Positions 16,942 to 24,993 of a stretch of DNA of 64,000 bases are shown piece after piece. The first letter of the stretch is position 1, and the number at the start of each line of letters is the position of its first letter. Both the position numbers and the translations under genes were made by a program. Where the stretch lies: positions 62,001 through 126,000 of the forward strand of contig NZ_SOGJ01000034.1 of the NCBI RefSeq assembly GCF_004402375.1. The letters run 5' to 3'. The notes under the pieces are model-generated. The model was given only the letters and a program-made list of their open reading frames with translations, did not search any database and had not been told where the DNA came from. This stretch comes from Cryobacterium breve. GTDB lineage: Bacteria; Actinomycetota; Actinomycetes; Actinomycetales; Microbacteriaceae.

Positions 16942-17787
16942 CTACGAGGCCAGGTCTCGAAGCAGAAGCTCGACAAGCAAGCGCTGGCTCCGTTGCGATG
17001 GCAGCGCGTGGACATATTCGCTGGTCCGAGTTTCGGCGTCGACCGCGCCCGGTAGCAGGGGCAGCAGCTCGGCCCGAGCGGCAGCTCGAAGCTCAGGCCC
17101 GGTCAACAGTACGAGGTCGTCGCCGTTCAACGATGCCAGGGGAGTCAGCCCGGCGTGCCGCATCGCGTCGCGATAGGCCTCGCATACACCCTCAAGCGCG
17201 ATGGACTTTTCCGGCTCACGCAAAATGAAAGCTCGGTTGCTGGTGTGCCGCGTGTTCCAGGCTTTCAGCCCCCGGGCATCCGCGTAGTCGCCGAATCGCT
17301 TTTTCGACATGAACTGTCGAACGCTCCGGTGAGCATCGCCGCCGTGGGCAACGATCGACTGGATGTTGGGGTGCAGGTCGAGAAGGCGCTTGAGCGCATC
17401 GAGCCCGTCGTCAATGAGATTATTCGGCAAGCCGTTTGGGTGTGTTTCGTGAACGTGCCACGGGTACGCGTTCCACGGCACGATCTGGGCGTCGGTCAGG
17501 CCGACGGTCTCGTAGATGTCGCCCATCCGGGCAGCCGAACCATCGTTGTTCTCTCGCGAGAGCAGGCCCGAGCCCTTCGCTCCGCCAGCCCGCGGTCCGG
17601 GGTTCGAGGACAAGGAGAGAATGACGGCGCTGGCAGCACCGTAGTGGGGCGCGATATAGGGCACGGAGAAGCCGGGCAGTTCCTCCATGAGTTGATCGCA
17701 GAGTTTGTTGATCGCGCAAACCTGCGGCTCGCGGATTCGACGCATCTGGTCGTCGCGAAATGCTGGGTCGGCCATCCGTCGAGTCAT
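16942..17787 (-). CDS. uracil-DNA glycosylase-superfamily protein
   Basis: 281-aa protein resembling actinobacterial proteins annotated as uracil-DNA glycosylase family. SLSSNPGPRAGG, GSGLLSRENNDGSAAR and VPWNAYPWHVHE match the conserved blocks (NPGP loop, S-x-x-N-x-D, WN-x-x-PW). A later IVAHGGDAHRS replaces the usual C-terminal histidine motif. UDG enzymes remove uracil from DNA. This branch is uncharacterised and could instead process another base or nucleotide. It is convergent with the NERD gene, and its upstream region faces the hairpin-led small membrane-protein gene. Confidence 0.65.
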   Translation of the reverse strand: MTRRMADPAFRDDQMRRIREPQVCAINKLCDQLMEELPGFSVPYIAPHYGAASAVILSLSSNPGPRAGGAKGSGLLSRENNDGSAARMGDIYETVGLTDAQIVPWNAYPWHVHETHPNGLPNNLIDDGLDALKRLLDLHPNIQSIVAHGGDAHRSVRQFMSKKRFGDYADARGLKAWNTRHTSNRAFILREPEKSIALEGVCEAYRDAMRHAGLTPLASLNGDDLVLLTGPELRAAARAELLPLLPGAVDAETRTSEYVHALPSQRSQRLLVELLLRDLAS

Positions 17788-17845
17788 GTCTGCAGCCTAA
17801 GTGCGATCGCGGGCACGCTCACCGCAGCGATACCCGCACTGGGGA

Positions 17846-17873
17846 CAAAAGAGCCGATTACAGGACTCTTTTG
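17846..17873 (+). promoter_or_regulatory. conserved hairpin in the leader of the small membrane-protein gene
   Basis: CAAAAGAG (17846-17853) pairs perfectly with CTCTTTTG (17866-17873) over a 12-nt loop, directly after ACTGGGGA, 60 nt before the GTG start. Arms differ from those of the copy at 14678 but pairing is retained. Confidence 0.65.
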
Positions 17874-17932
17874 CGAAGTGAGCACGCTTACGCTTAAAAC
17901 TGAAGTGAAATTAGCAGGTGGGGGACTGAAGC

Positions 17933-18283
17933 GTGAGTTCAGAAGATTTGCTTTTCGGCATCGGTGCGCTGGTTGTGGCCTATTCAGGGATTTTTATTGG
18001 CACGGTTGGCCTGCCCTTCATGGCCTCATTCATTCTGGATGGCATCGTGGAGCTGCTGCGGGGCAACGGCCCGAAGCTGTTCGTGCTCACCTTCGCCTTC
18101 AGTGCGATGCTGGCCGGTGGTGGATACGCCTTGTGGCACTTCGGAACCGGAAATCCAACAGTTACCTCGGGCACGCTGGCAAGCATGGCCGTGGCGACCC
18201 AGTACCTACTCACATTCTCGATCGTGTTCGCACTGATCGGGTTCGGGGTTCGAATGGTGAAATTGCCGTCGAGGGCGCGTTGA
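17933..18283 (+). CDS. small membrane protein of unknown function
   Basis: 116 residues with three hydrophobic segments: LLFGIGALVVAYSGIFIGTV, LFVLTFAFSAMLAGGGYALW and MAVATQYLLTFSIVFALIGF. It ends in a basic tail (VRMVKLPSRAR). The GTG start is supported by GGTGGGGG and by exact conservation of the start context in the decayed copy at 14767. I recognise no family. Its leader carries a conserved hairpin. A large helicase gene begins 40 bp downstream and may be co-transcribed. Confidence 0.7.
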   Translation: MSSEDLLFGIGALVVAYSGIFIGTVGLPFMASFILDGIVELLRGNGPKLFVLTFAFSAMLAGGGYALWHFGTGNPTVTSGTLASMAVATQYLLTFSIVFALIGFGVRMVKLPSRAR

Positions 18284-18323
18284 GCCGCGGCGTGGTGGTT
18301 CGTGAAACCCAGATGTCCCGCCC

Positions 18324-21059
18324 GTGACCGTCCCCGCCCCAACGCAGACCTGGCGCCCATCGGCCCTCGGCAAGCGCTTCACGAAGTCCCGAGACTGGCG
18401 ACTGACCCTCACCGGCCCCGACCTCACGATCACCGTCGACGGTGAGCCCGTCGCCCGCGACATTGGCTCATTCGGCGGCCTGACCGTGACCCCGGGCCGT
18501 GTCTGGGCGCACCTCGAGCTGGAGCATCCGGATCGGCGCTTTCGGTTCCGCGGCATCCCGAACCGGCGTGCGGCATCCTTCGCGAGCGCCTTCGCCGCCG
18601 CACAGGCCGAGGCCGCGCACGCGCTCAGGCTGCGGCAACTGGTCGAGGAATTCGATCAGGCAGCCAACCAGGTGCGGCTCTTCACCGAAGCGCTCGCCAC
18701 CGCAGTTGCCGTGCACCTCAAGACGACGGGCTGGCTCACCACCGAGTTCTCCGCCTACTGGGCTGCGCGCAAAGCCGCCGTCGGGTTCGGCCAGCTGCTC
18801 GACGACCCTGATCTCCAGCCGCACATCAAGGCACTCTCCGCGGTGTCCCGGGAGACGGTCAGAATCTGGCGTGAGGACCTGCCCGCGTTCATCGCCGCCC
18901 AGAACGAGCGGCACCTCGCCGCCGAGCTCGACGCCTGCCACGACTTCTTCGACACGGTCGAGAAGTCGCCGCTCACGCCCGAGCAGGCGCGTGCAGTCGT
19001 CTGCTTCGACAACCGGATGCTCGTTGTCGCCTCAGCCGGATCAGGCAAGACCTCGACGATGGTCGCCAAGGCCGGTTACGCGCTGCACCGCAACCTGATC
19101 CCGGCCGACAAGATCCTGATGCTGGCGTTCAACAATGCCGCGGCGAAGGAGCTGGGCGCGCGCACTCGGGAACGCCTGGCACCCCTGGGGCTGGACGCCG
19201 ACAAGGTCGTCGCGAAGACGTTCCACGCGTTCGGTCTCGAGATCATCGGGAAGGCCACCGGCCGCAAGCCGTCGCTGGCGCCCTGGCTCGAGGGTGGGGG
19301 AGACATCGCCCAGCTGGGCCGGATCGTCGACGTTCTCCGCGCGACCAATCCGCCGTTCCGTCTGCACTGGGATTTCTTCCGGGCGGTGCTCGCGCGCGAC
19401 TATCCCGACCCCGACGCAGAGTCCGGCGAAACGGACAAGCCGACTGCCTTCCGCACGGCCCAGGGCGAGCAGGTCAGAAGCACCGGCGAACGGATGATTG
19501 CCGACTGGCTCTACTTCAACAGTGTTGAGTACGTCTACGAGCGCTCCTACGAGGTCGACCTGGCGGACTCCGAGCACCGGCAATACCACCCGGACTTCTA
19601 CTACCCGCAGATCGACGCGTACCACGAGCATTGGGCGGTCGACGAGAACGGGCAGGCTCCGGAGGAATTCGTCGGCTACCTGGAGGGCATGAAGTGGAAG
19701 CGTGAGACCCATCGCCACCACGGCACGACGCTTCTGGAGACGACGAAGGCACAGCTGTGGAGCGGAGAGGGCCTCAGCCATCTTGAGAAGGAGCTGACCG
19801 CGCGGGGCATCCGTTTGCAGGCTAATCCTGACCGGCTGCTGGCCGGACAAACGCCCACGGATTATGGGCGTCTGCTGCAGACGTTCCGCTCCTTCCTCAC
19901 CCACGCCAAGAGCAATCGCCTCAGCGACGACCAGCTCCGCGAACGCCTCGACGAGCTCACCGAAGGCGAGGTGCGCTTCCGCGACGCCGCGTTCCTGCGT
20001 CTGTTCGCCCCGATTCGGCGCGAGTGGGACAAGCAGCTGGCCGCGGAGGGCTGCATCGACTTCGAGGACATGCTCAACCTGTCGACGGAGCACCTGGAGG
20101 CCGGCGACTGGGAGAGCCCCTACGAATTGGTCATGGTCGACGAGTTCCAGGACGCCAGCCACGCCCGGGCCCGGCTCGCCGCCGCCCTCGTGGCCAGGCC
20201 CGGCCGCCACCTGTTCGCCGTCGGTGACGACTGGCAGAGCATCAACCGGTTCGCCGGCGCCGACCTGTCGGTGATGACCGATTTCGAGCATCTGTTCGGG
20301 CCGAGCGTGGCACTGCGGCTGGAGCGCACGTTCCGGTTTCCGCAATCGATAGCGGATGTCTCCAGCCGGTTCGTGCTGCAGAATCCCAGCCAACTGATCA
20401 AACGCGTCGTGTCATCGACCCCGGAATTCCCGCCGACGATCGGTGCCGTCTCGGTCGACACCGACAAAGCCGTGAAGGCGGCCATCCACCACCGGCTCAA
20501 GGCGCTGCACACCCAGATCGCCCGGGGTCGAATCCCTCAGCCTGTGGGTGTCAAGGTCACCGTGTTCGTGCTGGGACGTTACCGCCACCAGGTCGACTAC
20601 CTGCCGGACAGCCGCGACCTCAATGACCTTCTGGACGTGAAGTTCATGACCATCCACGCTTCCAAAGGCGCCGAGGCGGACTACATTGTGATCCCGGGCA
20701 TGGTCTCGGGCAAGTGGGGCTTTCCGAGCACCATCCCGAACAACCCGGTGCTGCGCATGGCGATGCCCGCCGCCGAAGACTTCAAGCGGGCCGAGGAGCG
20801 GCGGCTGTTCTATGTGGCCATGACCCGCGCCCGGCGGGGCGTGTTGCTGTTCACCGTCAAGAACCGGGAATCATCGTTCCTGATGGAACTGATTCGGGAT
20901 CACGGGATCGTGCGTACCAACGCAATCGGCGAGGTTCTTGATTCAACGGTCTGCCCTCGGTGTGGCCGGGCGTTCATGGTCGAGCGCGCCGGCAGACGCG
21001 GGCCATTCCTGGGCTGCCGGCGGTACCCGCGGTGCACGAGCACGCTCGCGCTGACCTGA
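18324..21059 (+). CDS. UvrD/Rep-type SF1 helicase, helicase IV-like, with C4 zinc finger
   Basis: 911-aa ATP-dependent DNA helicase. An N-terminal beta-rich region (WRLTLTGPDLTITVDGEPVA) resembles the helicase IV N-terminus. Motif I is ASAGSGKTS near residue 237, motif II VDEFQDAS near 604, GDDWQSINRFAGAD is motif III, and FMTIHASKGAEAD and YVAMTRARRGVLLF are motifs V and VI. The C-terminus is a topoisomerase-type C4 zinc finger (CPRCGRAFM, GPFLGCRRYPRC). A middle segment with NSVEYVYERSYEVDLAD and YHPDFYYPQID looks like an inserted nuclease-like region, as found in helicase IV relatives. Probable role in recombination or repair, or in defence given its neighbours. GTG start. Confidence 0.88.
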   Translation: MTVPAPTQTWRPSALGKRFTKSRDWRLTLTGPDLTITVDGEPVARDIGSFGGLTVTPGRVWAHLELEHPDRRFRFRGIPNRRAASFASAFAAAQAEAAHALRLRQLVEEFDQAANQVRLFTEALATAVAVHLKTTGWLTTEFSAYWAARKAAVGFGQLLDDPDLQPHIKALSAVSRETVRIWREDLPAFIAAQNERHLAAELDACHDFFDTVEKSPLTPEQARAVVCFDNRMLVVASAGSGKTSTMVAKAGYALHRNLIPADKILMLAFNNAAAKELGARTRERLAPLGLDADKVVAKTFHAFGLEIIGKATGRKPSLAPWLEGGGDIAQLGRIVDVLRATNPPFRLHWDFFRAVLARDYPDPDAESGETDKPTAFRTAQGEQVRSTGERMIADWLYFNSVEYVYERSYEVDLADSEHRQYHPDFYYPQIDAYHEHWAVDENGQAPEEFVGYLEGMKWKRETHRHHGTTLLETTKAQLWSGEGLSHLEKELTARGIRLQANPDRLLAGQTPTDYGRLLQTFRSFLTHAKSNRLSDDQLRERLDELTEGEVRFRDAAFLRLFAPIRREWDKQLAAEGCIDFEDMLNLSTEHLEAGDWESPYELVMVDEFQDASHARARLAAALVARPGRHLFAVGDDWQSINRFAGADLSVMTDFEHLFGPSVALRLERTFRFPQSIADVSSRFVLQNPSQLIKRVVSSTPEFPPTIGAVSVDTDKAVKAAIHHRLKALHTQIARGRIPQPVGVKVTVFVLGRYRHQVDYLPDSRDLNDLLDVKFMTIHASKGAEADYIVIPGMVSGKWGFPSTIPNNPVLRMAMPAAEDFKRAEERRLFYVAMTRARRGVLLFTVKNRESSFLMELIRDHGIVRTNAIGEVLDSTVCPRCGRAFMVERAGRRGPFLGCRRYPRCTSTLALT

Positions 21060-21185
21060 GCGCGACCGTGACGGGTCGTAAACGACCTCAATAGGGGCGC
21101 CCCCCGGTATCCAATCGGCTGACGGCGGCCTAGCGTTCGCACTGTACGCGTCAACCCCGCTGTCCCCGCACCAGGAGGAGGAATC

Positions 21186-21689
21186 ATGCCCGCGAACCCA
21201 GCCGGGGTAGCCGGCATCCGCGTCAAGACCGCGCGCGACATCGAGTCGACCGGAGACCCCAGCGCCCTGGACCGGTACCTCATTGACAGTGCTGACTCGG
21301 GTGGAGCTATCGCGGTCGTGGAACACCTGCTGGCACCGCGCACCCTCGCGGCACCGATCCACCGGCACAGCAGGGAAGACGAGTACAGTCTCGTGCTTGC
21401 CGGGCGGCTCGGCGTCTTCGAGGACGGCGACGTCGTCGTTGCCTTGCCGGGTGACCTGGTCTTCAAACCGAGGGGTCGGTGGCACACATTTTGGAATGCC
21501 GGCGAAGAGCCACTGCGGGTGCTCGAACTGATCGTGCCGGGTGGAATCGAGCAGCTCTTCCGCCAGCTGGCCGAACCGGGTGGCGAGTACGACCCGGCGA
21601 CGCTCCCGGCGCTGGCGGCTGGGTATGGCTGCGATGTGGACTTTGAGGCCACCATGCTCCTGGTACAGCTGCACAAGCTCGTGTTCTGA
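21186..21689 (+). CDS. cupin-domain protein
   Basis: 167-aa single-domain cupin. The metal-binding motif 1 is apparent in PIHRHSREDEYSLVLAGRLGVF (His-x-His, Glu), and motif 2 in PRGRWHTFWNAGEEPLRVLEL. Small cupins of this type act as sensors, isomerases or oxygenases; nothing nearby fixes the substrate. A strong AGGAGGAGG ribosome site precedes the ATG. It lies between the helicase and the convergent SRA-HNH endonuclease. A 270-bp gap downstream shows no gene. Confidence 0.8.
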   Translation: MPANPAGVAGIRVKTARDIESTGDPSALDRYLIDSADSGGAIAVVEHLLAPRTLAAPIHRHSREDEYSLVLAGRLGVFEDGDVVVALPGDLVFKPRGRWHTFWNAGEEPLRVLELIVPGGIEQLFRQLAEPGGEYDPATLPALAAGYGCDVDFEATMLLVQLHKLVF

Positions 21690-21960
21690 GGCGCTGGCAA
21701 CCACGCACAGCGCAGGCGCACGATTCTCGCCCAGCCCAGGTTGGTCCGGTTCGGGGCGTCGAAGATGGGTGCGTTGGACCCGGCTTAACATGACGCCGAG
21801 TGTGGACGCCCGGCCGTGGGCTCGCAAACCGGACTCACCGAACAAGCTCAGGCCTTTCTGCCAAGCTCTAAACGGAGTGCTCGCCGACAACCGCATCGCC
21901 CGCGCCCGAATGCGGGGTATCGCGCCGCATGACGTGACGTCGGTGAGGCCAACCGGGGTA

Positions 21961-22875
21961 CTAGGCTGTCGGCTGCAGCAAACGCAGGTCGCTCGACATG
22001 CCACGTGCCCCCAGCCAGAGGGCTCGATGATAGCCAGCATTCGAAGCTGCGACGACGTGATTTTTGCGGAACGAGAGGCTGGCAAACGGGGTCATCGTTC
22101 GTGTCTCAATGGCCTCCATCTGGTCTGTCAAAACGAGTCCTCCCAGATCAAACTGAGAGTGGTGATTTGGGCAGAGACACAGAATGTTGCTCAGAGCATC
22201 ATGGCCAAGATGGGGTCGTCCCAACGGTCTGACATGAGCGCCTTCGGCGTAGAACGCGTTGTTCGAGGTCGGGATTGCCTGTTCGCAGACCTGACACTCA
22301 TAGTCGTAGAGCTTCTTCACCTCACGCGCCAGCTGCGAGTCTCGAATCCGGCGGGACACGATAGTCGTGGCAAATTCCGGGTCGGGTAGATTCAGCGATT
22401 GCGGCTCAAGTGGGACTTGTTCATCGATTCGCTCGAGTCGGAAGCGAATGATTTGGAAGCCATCGGGTCTCATCTCCATCCACCACTGGGTGACCAAATA
22501 GAGCCCCGAATATACGTAACCCGCGGGTGGGGCAAAAGGAGAACCTTTGTGTTTACCTCGAACGACACGAACGGGCAGAGCCTCGGCATGGCTCGTGATT
22601 AGGCCTGCATTGCCCGGAGCGTCCCGCGACTGATCCGCGATTTGGCGGGTGCTGTTGGGATCCTTGCCACCATGACCGGAGTAGATAATGTAGTCGCCAT
22701 TGTCCTCGTCGCCGACATAGCCGCCGGAAATGACGATCGAGTCGGAGCCCTCCAACTTGGTGCCGCTGATGCCGGCTTGAGTTGGGCGGTGGACGAATGC
22801 CTCGTGAAGCTCGCGGCGGTCAATGAAGAATTGGCCGGCTTTGACCCCTGCCGGTGTTCCAAAAAATCTAGTCAT
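21961..22875 (-). CDS. SRA(YDG)-HNH modification-dependent restriction endonuclease
   Basis: 304-aa protein with an N-terminal SRA/YDG domain (GVKAGQFFIDRRELHEAFVH, DSIVISGGYVGDEDNGDYI, YSGHGG, KGSPFAPPAGYVYSGLY) that flips and reads modified cytosines, and a C-terminal HNH nuclease (CQVCEQAI, AEGAHVRPLG, NILCLCPNHHSQFD). This SRA-HNH architecture is that of type IV, methylation-dependent restriction enzymes, which cut incoming DNA carrying 5mC or 5hmC; no methyltransferase is needed and none is present. The start is at MTRFFGTP; longer readings run through the divergent oxidoreductase gene. Both domains look intact. Confidence 0.88.
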   Translation of the reverse strand: MTRFFGTPAGVKAGQFFIDRRELHEAFVHRPTQAGISGTKLEGSDSIVISGGYVGDEDNGDYIIYSGHGGKDPNSTRQIADQSRDAPGNAGLITSHAEALPVRVVRGKHKGSPFAPPAGYVYSGLYLVTQWWMEMRPDGFQIIRFRLERIDEQVPLEPQSLNLPDPEFATTIVSRRIRDSQLAREVKKLYDYECQVCEQAIPTSNNAFYAEGAHVRPLGRPHLGHDALSNILCLCPNHHSQFDLGGLVLTDQMEAIETRTMTPFASLSFRKNHVVAASNAGYHRALWLGARGMSSDLRLLQPTA

Positions 22876-23008
22876 GGTGACGCCCCCTTCGCTGACTCTA
22901 CCGTTGCATGAAAAAGAATTTGTGCAGGCTGGAGCCATTTTGTATGGCCTCGACAGGCAGCTTGCGGCAGGCGGGAACCATTCCGCCCCCACCCGCGTTA
23001 CCCCTGAC

Positions 23009-24040
23009 ATGAAGTCCATTGTGTACAGCCAGACCGGTGACCCGTCCGTGCTCCAGCTCGTCGATCGGCCGGTGACCGAACCCGGAGCCGGCGAGGTGCG
23101 GGTGCGGATCGTGGTCAGCGGCGTGAACCCCACCGACTGGAAGTCGCGCCGCGGCTCGGCACCGGGGCAGGCGCTGGCGTTCGACGACGTCGTGCCGGGG
23201 CAGGACGGCGCCGGCATCGTCGAGGCGGTCGGCGCCGGCGTGCAGCACGTCAGCGTGGGCGACCGGGTGTGGCTGGCGCTCGCCGCGTACCAGCGCGCGA
23301 ACAGCGGCTCGGCCCAGGAGTACGCGGTGCTTCCCGCGGAGCGTGTCTTCGTGTTGCCGGCGAACGCGAGCTTCGACCAGGGCGCGAGCCTCGGGGTGCC
23401 GGCGATCACGGCGTACCGCGCGTTGACGGTGGCCGAAGACGGACCGCGGCGGCTGCGCCCGGGCGCCCTGGCCGGCAAGGTGGTGCTCGTGGCCGGCGGA
23501 GCAGGTGCGGTGGGGCACGCGGCGATCCAGCTGGCCCGGTGGGCGGGGGCATCCGTCGTCACGACTGTGAGCGGCCCGGCGAAAGCGGCGCTCGCCACGG
23601 CGGCCGGCGCGCAGCACGTGCTCACCTACACCGACCCGGATGTCGTCGAACAGATTCGGGCGATCGCACCGGAGGGGGTGGATCTGATCGTGGAGGTCGC
23701 ACCGGCCCAGAATGCGGGGCTCGACCTGGCTGTCATCCGCAATCGGGGGTCGATCGCGGTCTATGCCAACAACGGCGGTGACCAGGTGACGCTCGACGTG
23801 CGCCAGCACTTCAGTCTCAACGTGCGCTACCAGTTCGTGCTGCTCTACACGGTGGGTGCCGACGTGATTCGAGCGGCGGCCGAGGACATCAACGCGGCCC
23901 TCGTCGACGGCGCGCTGAGCGTGGGGGAGGAGGCGGGGCTGCCGCTGCACCGCACCGACCTCGCGCACACGGCGGATGCCCATGCCCTGGTCGAGAGCGG
24001 GGTTGTTGGGAAGGTGCTGGTCGACGTGTCGGCGGGGTGA
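23009..24040 (+). CDS. NADPH:quinone oxidoreductase-like MDR protein
   Basis: 343-aa zinc-free medium-chain dehydrogenase/reductase of the quinone oxidoreductase type. It starts MKSIVYSQTGDPSVLQLVD, has GVNPTDWKSRRG and PGQDGAGIVEAVGAGV in the catalytic domain, and a Rossmann motif VVLVAGGAGAVGHAAIQLARWAG for NADPH. No structural zinc cysteines are seen. Such enzymes reduce quinones or activated alkenes. It is divergent from the SRA-HNH gene, with 133 bp between starts, and convergent with the antiterminator gene. The earlier in-frame start would overlap the divergent promoter. Confidence 0.85.
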   Translation: MKSIVYSQTGDPSVLQLVDRPVTEPGAGEVRVRIVVSGVNPTDWKSRRGSAPGQALAFDDVVPGQDGAGIVEAVGAGVQHVSVGDRVWLALAAYQRANSGSAQEYAVLPAERVFVLPANASFDQGASLGVPAITAYRALTVAEDGPRRLRPGALAGKVVLVAGGAGAVGHAAIQLARWAGASVVTTVSGPAKAALATAAGAQHVLTYTDPDVVEQIRAIAPEGVDLIVEVAPAQNAGLDLAVIRNRGSIAVYANNGGDQVTLDVRQHFSLNVRYQFVLLYTVGADVIRAAAEDINAALVDGALSVGEEAGLPLHRTDLAHTADAHALVESGVVGKVLVDVSAG

Positions 24041-24069
24041 TCGTCAGGACTGGTCTCGTCTGTCGCGTG

Positions 24070-24675
24070 CTACATCAGCCACACGCCGCGATTCGATGAG
24101 GCGATTGCACTCGCGCCCGCGTTTAAGGCGGCCATCACATCTTCCTTGTCACAGACCAAACCCCCAGCAATCAAGGGGAGGTCGGTGTCGTTACAGACCC
24201 AGGAGATCACCCGGGGCATGCACCCGGGGAGGATCATGATGGCGTCCGGTTCCGAAATTTTCACCTGCTTGGACACATTGTTGTAGCTGAAGGAATCGAC
24301 CAGGAATAGTCGGTGAACGGCCATCAGGCCAGCTGTCTTTGCAGCTTTCACCATGATGGATTTTGAGCTGAGGACTCCGTCAACCTTTGTGTGAGCTTTC
24401 AGGAAGTCGACCGCGATGGGCTTGCTGGAAAAACCGTCCAGCAGATCCACATCCACGAAGACTGTCTTCCCAGACTTTTTCAAGGCCGCCACAATGTTGT
24501 GAATCGTCATTATCGACCCGAAGAGAACGAAGACAACAGGGCAGGGGGCATGGAGAACCGCCCGCAATCCATCCTCATCCTTGATGCTTGCGATTACCGG
24601 GTGAAGCGACAGCACGTCGCGGATTGCAGACGATTCGTCGACGACGGGGAATGCTCTACTCGGCGATCCTGACAC
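24070..24675 (-). CDS. ygcP: GlpP-family antiterminator, YgcP-like
   Basis: 201-aa TIM-barrel-like protein of the glycerol-3-phosphate responsive antiterminator family (GlpP; E. coli YgcP). Landmarks are HPVIASIKDEDGL, VFVLFGSIMTIHNIV, FVDVDLLDGFSSKP, DGVLSSKSIMVKAAKTAGL, PDAIMILPGCMPRV and LPLIAGGLVCDKEDV. In Bacillus GlpP binds leader RNA and prevents termination when its phosphorylated ligand is present. Here the gene is divergent from a catabolic operon whose leader carries a clear terminator at 24871-24913. The GTG start is used because the nearby ATG frame stops at once. The ligand is probably a phosphate ester made by the cluster's own kinase (inference). Confidence 0.85.
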   Translation of the reverse strand: MSGSPSRAFPVVDESSAIRDVLSLHPVIASIKDEDGLRAVLHAPCPVVFVLFGSIMTIHNIVAALKKSGKTVFVDVDLLDGFSSKPIAVDFLKAHTKVDGVLSSKSIMVKAAKTAGLMAVHRLFLVDSFSYNNVSKQVKISEPDAIMILPGCMPRVISWVCNDTDLPLIAGGLVCDKEDVMAALNAGASAIASSNRGVWLM

Positions 24676-24833
24676 GCATCATTCCTTCGCTGAAGAACCC
24701 GACCTGGGGCGGCTTGAAATCGACGATCGTCGCAGACCCGCAACTCTGACTACCCTACGCCCGATAATTTGCTGGAGTCCCACAGCAGGGAAAGGTCGTG
24801 TTAGGCTTCCGCACAACCTAAAACTTCATACAT

Positions 24834-24854
24834 GTTCCGGGCTTGCTCCGGAAC
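24834..24854 (+). promoter_or_regulatory. leader hairpin, candidate antiterminator element
   Basis: GTTCCGG (24834-24840) pairs with CCGGAAC (24848-24854) over a 7-nt loop, 17 nt upstream of the leader terminator. Together with a weaker TTAGG/CCTAA pair near 24801-24820 it could form the alternative fold recognised by the adjacent GlpP-family protein. Confidence 0.45.
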
Positions 24855-24870
24855 TGTTGCTAAAACCTAG

Positions 24871-24913
24871 AGAACAGCGACCCTTTCATTTGAGGGGATC
24901 GCTGTTTTTTTTG
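24871..24913 (+). terminator. intrinsic terminator in the leader of the ygcU operon
   Basis: AACAGCGA (24873-24880) pairs with TCGCTGTT, extended by CCC/GGG with one bulge, over a short A/T-rich loop. An uninterrupted run of eight Ts (24905-24912) follows. It is the clearest U-tract terminator in this high-GC window and lies about 80 nt before the first gene of the operon, where it can only act as an attenuator. Confidence 0.85.
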
Positions 24914-24993
24914 TCTTTAACCCACGATGAGGTGGACGAGTTGCTCAACATCCCACAACAGGAACACCAAGAACGAACGGAATCAGTCGAATA

